This document shows positions 44,519 to 54,570 of a stretch of 64,000 bases of DNA, in pieces (position 1 is the first letter of the stretch; every line of letters starts with the position of its first letter). The stretch lies in NCBI RefSeq assembly GCF_009858175.1, contig NZ_CP047393.1:3472001-3536000 (forward strand), read 5' to 3'. Source of the stretch: Pontibacillus sp. HMF3514 (lineage in GTDB: Bacteria; Bacillota; Bacilli; Bacillales; BH030062). The position numbers and the translations under genes were made by a program. The notes beneath the pieces were generated by a model that worked only from the letters and a program-made list of their open reading frames with translations, did no database searches and was not told the origin of the DNA.

Positions 44519-45706
44519 ATGAGAATATTATTGGCAACGGTATTTAATTATCCCCATACTGGGGGGTTATCCACTCATATGACTACGCTTAAGGCGGGGT
44601 TGGAGGCGTTAGGGCACGAGGTTGATACGCTTTCGTTTAGTGACCTTCCTTATTACAAGCAACAGTTTTTTGCTAAGGGGCCGAGTATGTTCATGAATCG
44701 TATGGCTCCTGGAAAAGGCATTTTGCTTGGGCATAAGCTTCGTGCGGGTATGCTGAAGGATTTGATCAAAAAGCACAATGCGGAGAAACCGTATGATTTG
44801 ATCAATGCTCAGGATATTTACGCAACGTTTGCTGGGCTTGATACAGGCATTCGTACTGTGACGACTGTGCATGGGTATATGACTTATGAGGCGATCAGTC
44901 GTGGTTCGATTCGATCGGAGAGTCCAGAGGCGCATCTTTTGCAGGAAAAAGAGAAGGAAGCTTATCAGCGGACAAGCCAGGTCATTACCGTGGATTACCG
45001 TATTAAGAATTACATTGAACAGCTGGCTGGGGTGACTGGTGTTCGTGTTCACAATTTTATTGATGTAGATCAATTTGAGCCTCAAACGGAAAGAAGAAAT
45101 GAGCTTCGCAAAAAGTTCGGCTTTTCTACGGAAGACCTGTTTATTTTTATTCCTAGGCGGTTAACGAAGAAAAATGGTGTGATCTATCCTGCCATGGCTC
45201 TTCCGCATATTCATAAAACTTGCCCGAATGCGAAAGTTATATATGCAGGGAGTGGCGAGGATGAAGCGTCCGTTCGCCAGATTTGTCAGGAGAAAGGTGT
45301 TACGGATAGCGTGCACTTTCTTGGTGATATCCCTCATGAAGTGATGAAGGATTATTATGCGATGAGTGATATCACGATGATTCCTTCGGTGCATTCAGAA
45401 GGTGTTGAAGAAGCAACTTCCATTTCAGCGCTTGAGGCGATGGGCAGTGGTGTTCCAGTTATTGCGTCCATGGTTGGTGGATTGAAAGAGATCGTCAATC
45501 ATCGAACGAATGGATTGCTCGTGGAAGAGCGTGATGTTCAAGGGATTGCTGATGCTGTCGCTGAGCTCATTGAAAAACCAACATTCGGCCGTGAGTTAGC
45601 CTGGAATGCGCGCAAGAAAATCGAGGAAGAATATTCCCATATCTCTGCAGCCACAAAATATGCTAGTATTTACGAATCAGTTTTAAATAAGGCTGTAACT
45701 TATTAA
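44519..45706 (+). CDS. Glycosyltransferase family 4
   Basis: A 395-residue GT-B transferase starting at the ATG at 44519, seven bases after GGAGG; an in-frame ATG at 44471 lacks a site. The N-terminus MRILLATVFNYPHTGGLSTH is typical, followed by YDLINAQDIYATFAGL and TVTTVHGYMTYEAI. The C-terminal donor domain has FIFIPRRLTKKNGVIYPAMA, VIYAGSGEDEASV, VHFLGDIPHEVMKDYY and the E-x7-E motif EEATSISALEAMGSGVPVIA. It is the first of three plus-strand genes with a MurJ-like flippase and an unknown protein, and probably adds a sugar to the cell-wall polymer. Confidence 0.9.
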   Translation: MRILLATVFNYPHTGGLSTHMTTLKAGLEALGHEVDTLSFSDLPYYKQQFFAKGPSMFMNRMAPGKGILLGHKLRAGMLKDLIKKHNAEKPYDLINAQDIYATFAGLDTGIRTVTTVHGYMTYEAISRGSIRSESPEAHLLQEKEKEAYQRTSQVITVDYRIKNYIEQLAGVTGVRVHNFIDVDQFEPQTERRNELRKKFGFSTEDLFIFIPRRLTKKNGVIYPAMALPHIHKTCPNAKVIYAGSGEDEASVRQICQEKGVTDSVHFLGDIPHEVMKDYYAMSDITMIPSVHSEGVEEATSISALEAMGSGVPVIASMVGGLKEIVNHRTNGLLVEERDVQGIADAVAELIEKPTFGRELAWNARKKIEEEYSHISAATKYASIYESVLNKAVTY

Positions 45707-45741
45707 GTCCTGATTATTATTTTAAAAGAAGGTTTTCCTAT

Positions 45742-47268
45742 ATGAGTAAATTAAAACAAACCGCCTTGTGGATCACTCTACTGGCGTTTTTCCTTAAGAT
45801 AATGGGGTTCTTCCGGGAAAGCATGATCGCCAAAGAATTCGGTGCCAGCGATTTAACCGACGGCTTCTTGCTTTCCTTTGGTTTTGTGACACTCGTTTTG
45901 GCCATGATTTCGAATGGCTTTAACTCCGTGTTTCTCCCCCATTACGTGAAGCATCGACAACAAAATTTAGAACGAGCTGAGCGCAATGCGAGCGGGGTTC
46001 TGAATTTCGTAATTGTGTTTTTCATTCTCGCAAGTGCCGCTACATATTTTCTGGTTCCCTATTTAGTTGATTTCATTTTTAATCCAGAAAGTGCGGTAAC
46101 CGAGCGAGTTACGACGGAGATGACGCAGATCTTCTTCCTATTCATGGTGATTATTGCTTTGAGCGGAGTGCTCGAGTCTTACCTTCAAGCTCGACATAGT
46201 TATGTGCCGACGCAAATCTCCAAAATTATGGGGACGATCATGGCGACGCTCTTCATTGTATTCTTTGCTGATCTGTGGGGCATCTACAGTGTGGCATACG
46301 GATTTTTATTCGGAACGTTTTTAGGGGTATGTATTCAATTTTTCTACCTATATAAAAATGGTTTCCAATGGCGTTTTGAGTTTAAGCTCGATAAAGAGTT
46401 CGGGAAGGCGTTTTTAGTTCTTTTGATTCCTGCCCTCCTCCACTCTTCTGTTGGACATATAAATTTGTTCGTCGATAAGTCATTTGCCGCTGGTACGGCA
46501 GGCGGACCCGTTACGTATTTGAACAACGCATCGTTATTGATGAGTATTCCGCCGATTATTTTCCAGACGACGATTTTAGCAATTGTGTTCACGTTGTTAT
46601 CTGAGCACGCTGAGTCTAAGGAAAAATTCTCACAGACGCTTTTCACTGGATATCAAATTGCGATTATGACGCTATTGCCGATTGCAGTTGGCATGTATAT
46701 CGTAGGCGAGGCTGCGATTTCCTTCATTTATGAGCGTCAGGAATTCACACCGCAGGATACGGCGAATACGGTTGCTGCTTTGAAAATGTACATTCCGTTT
46801 ATTTTGACCCAAGGGTTGCTGGTGACAGCTGTTAAGGGGATGTACGCTAAAGGTGAAGCGAAGCGAATTGTAAAGATCAGTTCGACTACGATTCTTTTGA
46901 ACATTGCATTGAACTATGTGTTGGAGCGTTGGCTTGGGTATCCAGGTATTGCGCTTTCGACATCACTTGTAAACATTTATTACTCTACAATTATGACGTT
47001 GGCAGTTTATAAAGGGCTTGGTAATGGTGAATTACGACGTCTAGTTAGCATGTTTGGTCGTGTGATTTTGCCTACAATTGTCATGGCAATTCCTTTAGTC
47101 TTACTTCAGCAATTCACTGGAGTCGATGAAATGTATTCCTTATACGAACTGTTGATTCTTGTTCCAATTGGGATCGTATTTTACTTAGCAGGAATGTTTG
47201 TATTTTACCGCGAAGGCTTTAACCAGATCTTGCGTTTAGTACGAGAGCGAAAGAATATGCAGTCGTAA
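45742..47268 (+). CDS. MurJ/MviN-family lipid-linked glycan flippase
   Basis: A 508-residue protein with fourteen predicted helices, the MurJ topology. Conserved segments are FFRESMIAKEFGASDLTDGF near 23 (the R-E-x(6)-G-x-S/G-x-x-x-D pattern), IFFLFMVIIALSGVLESYLQ near 135, HINLFVDKSFAAGTAGGPVTYL near 240 and FIYERQEFTPQDTANTV near 325. MurJ flips lipid II; a second copy located between polymer glycosyltransferase genes may instead flip the secondary cell-wall polymer precursor. It follows the GT4 gene by 35 bp. Basic family assignment is firm; the substrate is inference. Confidence 0.88.
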   Translation: MSKLKQTALWITLLAFFLKIMGFFRESMIAKEFGASDLTDGFLLSFGFVTLVLAMISNGFNSVFLPHYVKHRQQNLERAERNASGVLNFVIVFFILASAATYFLVPYLVDFIFNPESAVTERVTTEMTQIFFLFMVIIALSGVLESYLQARHSYVPTQISKIMGTIMATLFIVFFADLWGIYSVAYGFLFGTFLGVCIQFFYLYKNGFQWRFEFKLDKEFGKAFLVLLIPALLHSSVGHINLFVDKSFAAGTAGGPVTYLNNASLLMSIPPIIFQTTILAIVFTLLSEHAESKEKFSQTLFTGYQIAIMTLLPIAVGMYIVGEAAISFIYERQEFTPQDTANTVAALKMYIPFILTQGLLVTAVKGMYAKGEAKRIVKISSTTILLNIALNYVLERWLGYPGIALSTSLVNIYYSTIMTLAVYKGLGNGELRRLVSMFGRVILPTIVMAIPLVLLQQFTGVDEMYSLYELLILVPIGIVFYLAGMFVFYREGFNQILRLVRERKNMQS

Positions 47269-47296
47269 TTATACTTCTTCAAAAGGAGGTGGTTGA

Positions 47297-48904
47297 ATGA
47301 AGCGTAAAAACTTAATTGTCGCCTCAAGTGTTTTTGCACTAGGGTTGATTTTGTGCCTCGTGCTGATTCCTCGGTTAATTACAACTGGGGTATCTGGGGA
47401 AGAGCTTGTTACGATTCCTGGTGGTAGTGTTGCTGAGCCGACGATCGAAGTTCACGATCGTTCGCTCCGGTTTAGTTTGAAAGAGCAGACTGAGAAGCAG
47501 TGGTCGTCAGCCAAGGATGAGCGTTTTATCTATAATGTTCATAAAGAGCGTAATAAGGTAGCTAATTTGACTGTAACGAGGCGAACGCTCTCGAATGGTG
47601 ATGTTCTTTATTTTACAAAGCTCGAGAACCACCAAGAAGATCCGCTTCAGCTTAACCTCTCTCTTTTATTTGAAGGTGAATCGAATTTAAATATGCAGGC
47701 TTTTTCCACTGAAGGGATTGATCATTCACATCACTCTACATATGGAGTAGATCCGACTACAATTCCTGCAGGCATATTGAATGTTGGGGAGCAGAGTTCT
47801 CTCTATCTAGCGAAAAACTATGAGTCTAGTGTTCTCAAGCATGAGTATGAGAATGGTGATACCAGTAAATTGCGGGAATTAGTTGAGGAAAAAGATCCTT
47901 ATCGTGTAGGGGATTCACAGCTACATGTTCGGATGACTTCCTCAGGGAAAGGTGTTACGGAGAATTGGATGCTTTGGTCAGAAGGTTCTCTTTTTAAAAG
48001 TCAGGATACTTTAGAATTATGGAAGCAATATAATCGGTTGTATTTTAAATCTGTTCAAAAGTGGCTTACTTCAACTGGGGCTTTAATTAAGCTGCCATGG
48101 TCGATTGAACCTGTTACAAAGCTTGGGTATGGACGTAATATTGGGGCGTTGTCCGCTGAGGAGATGCTTGAACGTTATCAAGATTCAAAGGAACGTTTTT
48201 TTGAAAGTATGACGTTGAATACACTTGCTTCCGCTGAGGCTTATCGGGCGGATAAGGGCACGAAGCTTTGGAAGACGGAGTACACGAGCACCTGGGTGAA
48301 AAAGTCTTATGGGGTTCATGCTCCTTTTACGGATACGCGACACAATGAGAAGCTTGCTTTGTTTTTAATTGAAGCAGCCGACACTTTTCATTTACCTAAC
48401 TTGAAACAGGAAGGCTTATTGTACGCGGATTACTTGCTGAAACAAGCTGAACAAGGTAATACCATCTCTTTTGAAGAGGATGCCTTTTTAATTGCTGATT
48501 ATGATGGTCCTGGAATGTCGACCACTCCACATGCTTCATTGAACCACGCACTTGGGGAAGCCTACTACTTACTTCAAGCTTATGAGATTTCAGGTAATGA
48601 AGCTTATCTTGAGTTAGCCTACTCCATGCGCAAAGGGATTGAAGCTATTGGACAGGATTGGATTCGTCAGGAAGGTCCTCATCGTGAGGATATGTGGTAC
48701 CAGGTGAATGAGGATCATACGTTTAGTGGCAATGACTATCAGCTGTTAACGTTGATTGACCTTCACAAAAACCAGGATGCTTGGGCTGAGACGAAGTATG
48801 GTAAGAGTGATGTTTTTGCGAAGTTGATTGCTTCGAAGTCTTCTTATTTAGATCGTACCGGGCTTGATGTTGAGAAGGTTGTTGAAGAGAAAATGGATCA
48901 GTAA
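47297..48904 (+). CDS. Membrane-anchored protein of unknown function, possible sugar-epimerase-like C-terminus
   Basis: A 535-residue protein with one N-terminal membrane anchor (LIVASSVFALGLILCLVLIP), so the bulk is extracellular. Residues about 35-260 are beta-rich without a recognised motif. Residues about 310-510 look like an alpha/alpha-toroid: KLALFLIEAADTFHLPNL, STTPHASLNHALGEAYYLLQ, NEAYLELAYSMRKGIEAIGQ and SGNDYQLLTLIDLHKNQ, reminiscent of glucuronyl C5-epimerase C-terminal or glycoside-hydrolase toroids. As the last gene after a glycosyltransferase and a flippase, it may modify the exported polymer. GGAGGTGG precedes the ATG at a good distance. Confidence 0.6.
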   Translation: MKRKNLIVASSVFALGLILCLVLIPRLITTGVSGEELVTIPGGSVAEPTIEVHDRSLRFSLKEQTEKQWSSAKDERFIYNVHKERNKVANLTVTRRTLSNGDVLYFTKLENHQEDPLQLNLSLLFEGESNLNMQAFSTEGIDHSHHSTYGVDPTTIPAGILNVGEQSSLYLAKNYESSVLKHEYENGDTSKLRELVEEKDPYRVGDSQLHVRMTSSGKGVTENWMLWSEGSLFKSQDTLELWKQYNRLYFKSVQKWLTSTGALIKLPWSIEPVTKLGYGRNIGALSAEEMLERYQDSKERFFESMTLNTLASAEAYRADKGTKLWKTEYTSTWVKKSYGVHAPFTDTRHNEKLALFLIEAADTFHLPNLKQEGLLYADYLLKQAEQGNTISFEEDAFLIADYDGPGMSTTPHASLNHALGEAYYLLQAYEISGNEAYLELAYSMRKGIEAIGQDWIRQEGPHREDMWYQVNEDHTFSGNDYQLLTLIDLHKNQDAWAETKYGKSDVFAKLIASKSSYLDRTGLDVEKVVEEKMDQ

Positions 48905-48924
48905 GAGGATGATCTTACATTAGA

Positions 48925-48954
48925 AAAGCTCCTGCGGTTGCAGGAGCTTTTTTT
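48925..48954. terminator. Bidirectional terminator
   Basis: AAAGCTCCTGC/GCAGGAGCTTT with a 4-nt loop and TTTTTTT on the plus strand, A-run on the other side. It separates the plus-strand polymer genes from the convergent efflux operon. Confidence 0.95.
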
Positions 48955-48955
48955 A

Positions 48956-50041
48956 TTACCTCGGCATATATCCATTTAGGAAGAGATGAAATTCTTTTTT
49001 AGCTACAGCATAATCTTTTTTCGCTTGGTTCAGTTGCATGGTTTGGTTCATGATGTTAAGTCGAGATTGGGTGAGCTGTTGTTGACTGCTCATGCCGTTT
49101 TCGATGAGGGCTTTTGTGTTTTCGTACATATCTTTTGCTTTTCTAATGTTTGAGCGATAGCTTTCGATTTTTAGGTGAAGGGTTTTTAGCTCATCTAGTT
49201 TTTGATGTAGCAAAAGTTGTAGCGCGTCTTTTTGTTCCTGAAGTTGAACTTTCGCTACTTTTAACTCGTGCTTGTAGTACTCTTCTAGTTCATCTTCTGC
49301 GTCATCTCGGTCATCTTGTGCCTCACGTATTTTTCTTGGGTCTGTTACGATGACATCTAATGAATCGGTTTCGTCCACGATTTCTTCATAGACTTCCACA
49401 CTTTTCTCTAGTGTGTCTAAGGCATCGTGCTCCGCTAAATCTTCCGACCACATTTCTGGATTGTAAAACGAGTTTGGCATTAAGCCGACATCTGGTGCTT
49501 TTTCTAGTTTCCACTCTGCGTTGATTTGCTTGTCTAGTTTTTGATTGACTTGGTACTTAGCCATTTTGTAGCGTTGCTTTGCTTCTTCTAAGGATACTTC
49601 TGCGTTTGTTAGATTCATCTCAGATTGAAGAACGTCCATTTCAGAAGCCGCTCCGTTTTCTTTTTCTAGACGAACCATAGCCAGTTCCTCTTGCGCTTTT
49701 TCTAGGTTAGCGTGGCTTACCTCTACGCTTTGTCCTGCGATCCAGTAATTGTACATTGTTTCGTAAGCTGTCATTTCGGACTGGAATATATTTTGAGCGT
49801 CTTGATAGTTATTTTGGGTTTCTTGGATGCGGTCGAGCTCATCTGAGAACTCACCTTGGTATGGCTGTGAATCCTCGGAGATTTCTGGTTTTGATGCGTT
49901 GATGATTTTATTAGGATCGTTCTTTTCGATTTGATTCACAGCATCTTTAAAATTTAACGATTCGAGCTGCGCCCCTGCAACCATTCCAATCGGGAGCGTC
50001 AGTACAGCAGCTGTTATAATCGCAATGCGTTTCCCCTTCAC
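48956..50041 (-). CDS. TolC-family-like exported coiled-coil protein
   Basis: A 361-residue protein with a signal peptide (IAIITAAVLTLPIGMVAGAQ) and long helices. The pattern ESLNFKDAVNQIEKNDPNKI at the N-terminus, LEKAQEELAMVRLEKENGAA near 118, MDVLQSEMNLTNAEVSLEEA near 138 and ENGMSSQQQLTQSRLNIMNQ near 315 is that of outer-membrane efflux proteins, in which an E-x-G-x-x-S-x-x-D/Q-x-L-x-A/S motif closes each helical hairpin. Gram-positive cells lack an outer membrane, so it cannot be a normal exit duct. As third gene after the adaptor and RND pump it probably extends or stabilises the adaptor complex in the wall. 58 bp separate it from the RND gene. Confidence 0.82.
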   Translation of the reverse strand: MKGKRIAIITAAVLTLPIGMVAGAQLESLNFKDAVNQIEKNDPNKIINASKPEISEDSQPYQGEFSDELDRIQETQNNYQDAQNIFQSEMTAYETMYNYWIAGQSVEVSHANLEKAQEELAMVRLEKENGAASEMDVLQSEMNLTNAEVSLEEAKQRYKMAKYQVNQKLDKQINAEWKLEKAPDVGLMPNSFYNPEMWSEDLAEHDALDTLEKSVEVYEEIVDETDSLDVIVTDPRKIREAQDDRDDAEDELEEYYKHELKVAKVQLQEQKDALQLLLHQKLDELKTLHLKIESYRSNIRKAKDMYENTKALIENGMSSQQQLTQSRLNIMNQTMQLNQAKKDYAVAKKEFHLFLNGYMPR

Positions 50042-50099
50042 ATTGATTCCTCCCCCAATATGTATGGGGCCTGTCTCTCCAGCAGACCCCTCTCTTCAA

Positions 50100-53000
50100 T
50101 TATTCTGTCACGCTCTCTTCTTTCTTTTTCGATCTCTTCTGAAAGAATCCTACAACTTTTCCTGATAGGTCATCTAGGTATGTGTACACTACTGGGATTA
50201 GGAGTAGTGTGAAGAAGCTCGATACCGTCAGACCGAAGATGATCGTTACGGCCATTGGTTGTTGTGCTTCGGCTCCTTGGCCTAGTCCTAGAGCCAGTGG
50301 GATCATACCGAGTACGGTTGTGAGTGTTGTCATCAGGATTGGGCGCATACGGCTTGGTCCTGCTTCTAAAATGGCTTCGAAGCGATCGACGCCTCGTCTG
50401 CGGACGATGTTGATGTAGTCCACGAGTACGATTGCGTTGTTTACTACGATTCCGGCGAGCATGATGACTCCGATGACGGCTGGGATACTGAGCGGTAATC
50501 CTGTTATAAATAATCCACCGAGTACACCGACCACGGTTGCTGGCATAGAGAACATGATCACAAATGGATATAGGAAGTTCTCGAATTGGATCGCCATAAC
50601 GGCATATACAAGGAATATAGAGAACACGAGTGCAAGAGCTAAATCACCGAAGGATTCAGCCATGTCTTCTGCCTGGCCTCCGATTTTGTAGGAGTAACCT
50701 TCAGGGAAGTTCATCGTACTTAGCTCTTCGCGAATGTCCGCTGTTATGCTTCCTAGGTCTCGATCGACAATGTCACTTGTTACGTTAACCTGACGTTGCT
50801 GGTTTTCACGTAAAAGTGTTACTGGTCCCTGCACTTGTTTTAGTTCGGCTACTGTCGCAAGTGGGATCATCGTGCCTTCCTGCGTTTGGATTTTTAGTGT
50901 TTCTAAGTCACTGATTGTTTGGCGCTCTTCTTCCGGTAGCATTAAGCGAACATCGATTTCGTCGCCACTTTCACGGAAACGTGTTGTGACCTGACCGCTA
51001 AAGCCCATTTGCACCTGAGTCATGACTTGCTGGTAGGTTAAGCCGTATTGAGCTGCTTTCTTTCGGTCAACCTCCACTTGGATTTCTGGTCGTCCTTCTG
51101 ATGCGGATGATTCTGGATTGTGCACCCCTTCCACATTAGAGATAACCCAGGTCACTTGTTGTGCGAGTTCTTTTAAAACGTCGTAGTCATCACCATTAAT
51201 CTGGATGGACACTGGTGATCCACCTCCAATACCGGCAGCCATCTCACTTACGGTAATCTCTGCTCCTACGATATTTTTCAAATCTGAATCGATCGCCTGC
51301 ATCACTTCAGCTGTTGTACGTTCGCGATCATCAGGTGGGATGAGCTGAATCGTGTAGGTAGCCTCGTTGGACGTAGAAGAGAAACCTTCAAAACCCCCGC
51401 CACCAATGCTCAGATAATTTGATTCTATAATTTCTTCATATGGTTGTATCTTTTCATCGATTTGGTTCGTGATGTCTTCTGTGCCTTGTAGCGATGTACC
51501 GCTAGGCGCTTCGACTGTGATTTCGATTTGTCCTTGGTCAGATTGCGGGATAAATTCCGTTCCGAGTAGTGGCGTGATCGCTAAACTTGCTACAACAGCC
51601 AAAAGTGTTCCGAATACAGTTGTTTTACGATGGTTCAGCACCCATCGTAGCGTTGAGCGATATCCGCCATTCACGCGATCCATGAATCGATCAAACCAGT
51701 AACGACGGCCGTTGTCTTGCATGGCTTTTGTTAATAGTTTAGAAGATAGCATCGGGATGAGCGTGATGGACACGATCAGGGATGCGACTAAGGCAAACGA
51801 TACAGTTAACGCGAGCGGCGTGAACAGTTCGGATGCGATTCCTTCTACGAAAACAATCGGTAAAAAGACGACGAGTGTTGTAGTCGTTGATGCGATAACG
51901 GCTGGCGCTAATTCGGATGCACCCTCTTTTGCCGCTTCTTTTAATGTGTATCCATGCTGTCTATATGAAACGATATTTTCTAAAATTACGATGGAGCTGT
52001 CCACCATCATACCGATTCCTAAAGCTAATCCACCCATGGTTAGTACGTTTAAGGTGTTGCCTGTAAAGTACATCAGCGTGAACGTTGAGATGATCGCAAT
52101 TGGAATAGAGATCCCGATAACGATCGTTGCTCGGATACTTTTCAGGAATAGAAGTAATACAAGAACAGAGAAAATGCCTCCGAGAATGATATTTTGTACC
52201 ACGGAATCAATGGATTGCTTGATGAACGTGGAGGTATCAAACACGATGTCGAGATTGACGTCATCAGGTAGATCCTCTTTCATATCCTCCATTGCCGCAT
52301 ACATATTATCTGCTACTTCTACTGTGTTTCCATCTGTCTTTTTCAACACAGACAGAACAACGGATGATTCTCCATTTACGGTTGTTATGGATGTTACGTC
52401 TTTGAAAGTGTCTTCGATATTTGCGACATCTTGGAGTTCGAGTTGTGCTCCCGTAGGTGTCGTGATGATTGTGTCACGTATGTCTTCAACGGATTCAAAC
52501 TCACCTTCAATTCGAACTTGTAGATCCTGGTCGCCTTTTTCAATCACGCCGGCTGATGTCGATTGGTTGGCGGCGTTGATGGCCTGAACGAGTGTTTGGG
52601 ATGTTAGACCGAACTTGGCGAGTTGGGATCGTTTCAGTTCTACTTGCACCTCGCGTGTTTGACCACCTTCAATGCTTACAGAGCCGACTCCACCTTGTCG
52701 TTCAAAGTATGGGACGAGGCGATCCTCTGCTAGTGTTTGAAGTTTTGCTTTATCCTTACCTGTGAGTCCTAACCACATAACTGGGATCTGCTGTGGGTCA
52801 AAACGAAGTACGCTCGGTTCATTCGCTCCTTCTGGCAGCATACCTTTTACCTGGTCGACTTTTTCACGGACGTCTAGGAGTGCGTTATCAAGATCAACAC
52901 CGTTATTGAACATCATAATAACCATGGATGTTCCTGGCTGGGATTGCGATTGTACGGTATCCATTCCTTCAATCGAGCTAACCGCTGATTCGATCGGTCG

Positions 53001-53192
53001 GCTGACAAGTTTTTCTACTTCCTGTGGTGCTGCGTCTTCATAGCTTGTTGAAACGACCGCAATTGGGAGATCAATCTCTGGATAGAGGTCGATTGTAAGG
53101 TCTCGTAGGGATACGAAACCAAGTGCCAAAATCGCGACAACGATCATGAACACCCCAACTGGTCGTTTGACGGAGGTATCGACGAGTTTCAC
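50100..53192 (-). CDS. RND-family efflux transporter (SwrC/YerP/AcrB-like)
   Basis: A 1030-residue proton-driven exporter with the two-fold RND layout: one helix, a large outer loop, six helices, a second large loop and five helices. Recognisable segments are VSRPIESAVSSIEGMDTVQS near 43, FDPQQIPVMWLGLTG near 130, GLALGIGMMVDSSIVILENI near 390 (helix 4 with the proton-relay Asp), TTLVVFLPIVFVEG and GIVVNNAIVLVDYINIVRR near 925. The start is a GTG (53190-53192) directly after the adaptor stop. In B. subtilis the homologue SwrC exports surfactin and other amphiphiles. The adaptor and a TetR repressor are in the same operon. Confidence 0.95.
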   Translation of the reverse strand: MKLVDTSVKRPVGVFMIVVAILALGFVSLRDLTIDLYPEIDLPIAVVSTSYEDAAPQEVEKLVSRPIESAVSSIEGMDTVQSQSQPGTSMVIMMFNNGVDLDNALLDVREKVDQVKGMLPEGANEPSVLRFDPQQIPVMWLGLTGKDKAKLQTLAEDRLVPYFERQGGVGSVSIEGGQTREVQVELKRSQLAKFGLTSQTLVQAINAANQSTSAGVIEKGDQDLQVRIEGEFESVEDIRDTIITTPTGAQLELQDVANIEDTFKDVTSITTVNGESSVVLSVLKKTDGNTVEVADNMYAAMEDMKEDLPDDVNLDIVFDTSTFIKQSIDSVVQNIILGGIFSVLVLLLFLKSIRATIVIGISIPIAIISTFTLMYFTGNTLNVLTMGGLALGIGMMVDSSIVILENIVSYRQHGYTLKEAAKEGASELAPAVIASTTTTLVVFLPIVFVEGIASELFTPLALTVSFALVASLIVSITLIPMLSSKLLTKAMQDNGRRYWFDRFMDRVNGGYRSTLRWVLNHRKTTVFGTLLAVVASLAITPLLGTEFIPQSDQGQIEITVEAPSGTSLQGTEDITNQIDEKIQPYEEIIESNYLSIGGGGFEGFSSTSNEATYTIQLIPPDDRERTTAEVMQAIDSDLKNIVGAEITVSEMAAGIGGGSPVSIQINGDDYDVLKELAQQVTWVISNVEGVHNPESSASEGRPEIQVEVDRKKAAQYGLTYQQVMTQVQMGFSGQVTTRFRESGDEIDVRLMLPEEERQTISDLETLKIQTQEGTMIPLATVAELKQVQGPVTLLRENQQRQVNVTSDIVDRDLGSITADIREELSTMNFPEGYSYKIGGQAEDMAESFGDLALALVFSIFLVYAVMAIQFENFLYPFVIMFSMPATVVGVLGGLFITGLPLSIPAVIGVIMLAGIVVNNAIVLVDYINIVRRRGVDRFEAILEAGPSRMRPILMTTLTTVLGMIPLALGLGQGAEAQQPMAVTIIFGLTVSSFFTLLLIPVVYTYLDDLSGKVVGFFQKRSKKKEESVTE

Positions 53193-54548
53193 TTATTCGT
53201 CCTCCTTCATAATGCTGACTTTGTTACCATCTGCAAGGGTTAGCTGTCCTTTGATCACGACCTGGTCGCCTTCAGAAAGCTCTCCTTTCACGGCAGTAAT
53301 ATCGGATTGCGTACGTTTAATTGTGACAGGGGTTTTCTTCGCACGTTCTTCTTCAATGATATAGACAAAAGCTTCATCATTTTCTTCAACGACTGCTGAT
53401 GTCGGGACTAGGATGCTGTTTTCCACTGTGATTTCTGGCAGTTGAAGCGTGACCATCATACCTGGTTTGATCTGGCTGTTTGAGTTCGCTATGATCGCTT
53501 CGATTGGATATAGACCACTATCGTTTGTAACAGGTGAAATGTATGATACGTTTGCTTGTTCGTCTAGTTCGATCGGGTTGATGTACGCTGGGATGTCTTT
53601 ATCTTTTTCAAAAAGCGGAAGTTCTTCTGCTGCAACGGTTGCTTCCACCTTGATTGGATTCAGATTTACAACTGTTGCGATAGGCTGTTGATTAGAGACC
53701 ATATCGCCCACTTCAGCGTTCACTTGTACGACTTCGCCAGTTGCTGTAGCTGTGATCGATGTGTCCGCTGCCTGATTACGTGCTTGGCGTAACTGAACTT
53801 GGGCTTGTTCAACTTGTAGCTGAGCTTGCTCCACGCTAATTTGTGCATTGTCTAATTGTTGCTGAGCTTGAGTTACACCAATTTTCGCTTGTTGCAAGGA
53901 AGATTGGCCTGATGAGTTGCCTGTTTGCAGACTTTTTCGGGCTTGTTCTAATTGATTTCCAGCTTGTTGAGCTTGCACTTGTGCTTGCTCGTATTTTTGT
54001 AAGGAAACGGCGCCTTCTTCGTATAGTTGTTTCATGCGCTGTTCATTACGTTGGGCGTCTTGGAACTGGATGAGAGCATTTTCTACACTTACGGATGAAC
54101 TCGTATCATTGCTGTCGTTTTGGATTTCGGCTTGTTTGAGGCGCTCTTGTGCATCCTGAAGGCCTTGTTGTGCTTGATCTTTTTGATTTTGTGCAGATTT
54201 TAATTGAGAACGTGCCTGACGTAGAGCGATCTCTTGAAGCTCCACATTATCTTGGGCGTTACCTGCATCTACACGGCCGATGATTTGGCCTTTTTCTACT
54301 GTATCGCCACGCGCTACGTTAAGTTCAACCAGTTCGCCATTGGCTTTCGGCACAATGCCGATGTTGGTGTCTGGCATTGCGCGGCCGATGACTTCTTTTT
54401 CTACTTGAAGATCACCTTTAGAGACGAGTGCCGTTTCTACAGGTGTAATTCTCTCTTCTTTTTCTTCGCCTGATTGGGTTTCTTGTGAGCATGCGCTGAT
54501 GATGAGCATCGCCAGTAGCATGAGACCCATGATGAGATTTTTCTTCAC
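53193..54548 (-). CDS. RND efflux adaptor (HlyD/MFP family), lipoprotein
   Basis: A 451-residue membrane-fusion protein. The N-terminus is a lipoprotein signal with lipobox IISAC. The biotinyl-lipoyl half (GIVPKANGELVELNVARGDTV) is followed by a very long coiled-coil hairpin rich in Gln and Ala (about residues 95-255), and the returning half TATGEVVQVNAEVGDMVSNQ with the beta-barrel and membrane-proximal domains (GLYPIEAIIANSNSQIKPGM, VVIKGQLTLADGNKV). The hairpin is long enough to contact a TolC-like partner, which is encoded in this operon. It sits 22 bp after the regulator gene. Confidence 0.93.
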   Translation of the reverse strand: MKKNLIMGLMLLAMLIISACSQETQSGEEKEERITPVETALVSKGDLQVEKEVIGRAMPDTNIGIVPKANGELVELNVARGDTVEKGQIIGRVDAGNAQDNVELQEIALRQARSQLKSAQNQKDQAQQGLQDAQERLKQAEIQNDSNDTSSSVSVENALIQFQDAQRNEQRMKQLYEEGAVSLQKYEQAQVQAQQAGNQLEQARKSLQTGNSSGQSSLQQAKIGVTQAQQQLDNAQISVEQAQLQVEQAQVQLRQARNQAADTSITATATGEVVQVNAEVGDMVSNQQPIATVVNLNPIKVEATVAAEELPLFEKDKDIPAYINPIELDEQANVSYISPVTNDSGLYPIEAIIANSNSQIKPGMMVTLQLPEITVENSILVPTSAVVEENDEAFVYIIEEERAKKTPVTIKRTQSDITAVKGELSEGDQVVIKGQLTLADGNKVSIMKEDE

Positions 54549-54570
54549 TTTCTGTACTCCCCTTCTATGC

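Noticed and set aside
51712-52587. Plus-strand frame of 291 codons inside the RND transporter gene
   Set aside because: Shadow of the strongly supported minus-strand RND gene; Ser/Thr/Ile-rich composition and no start signal.
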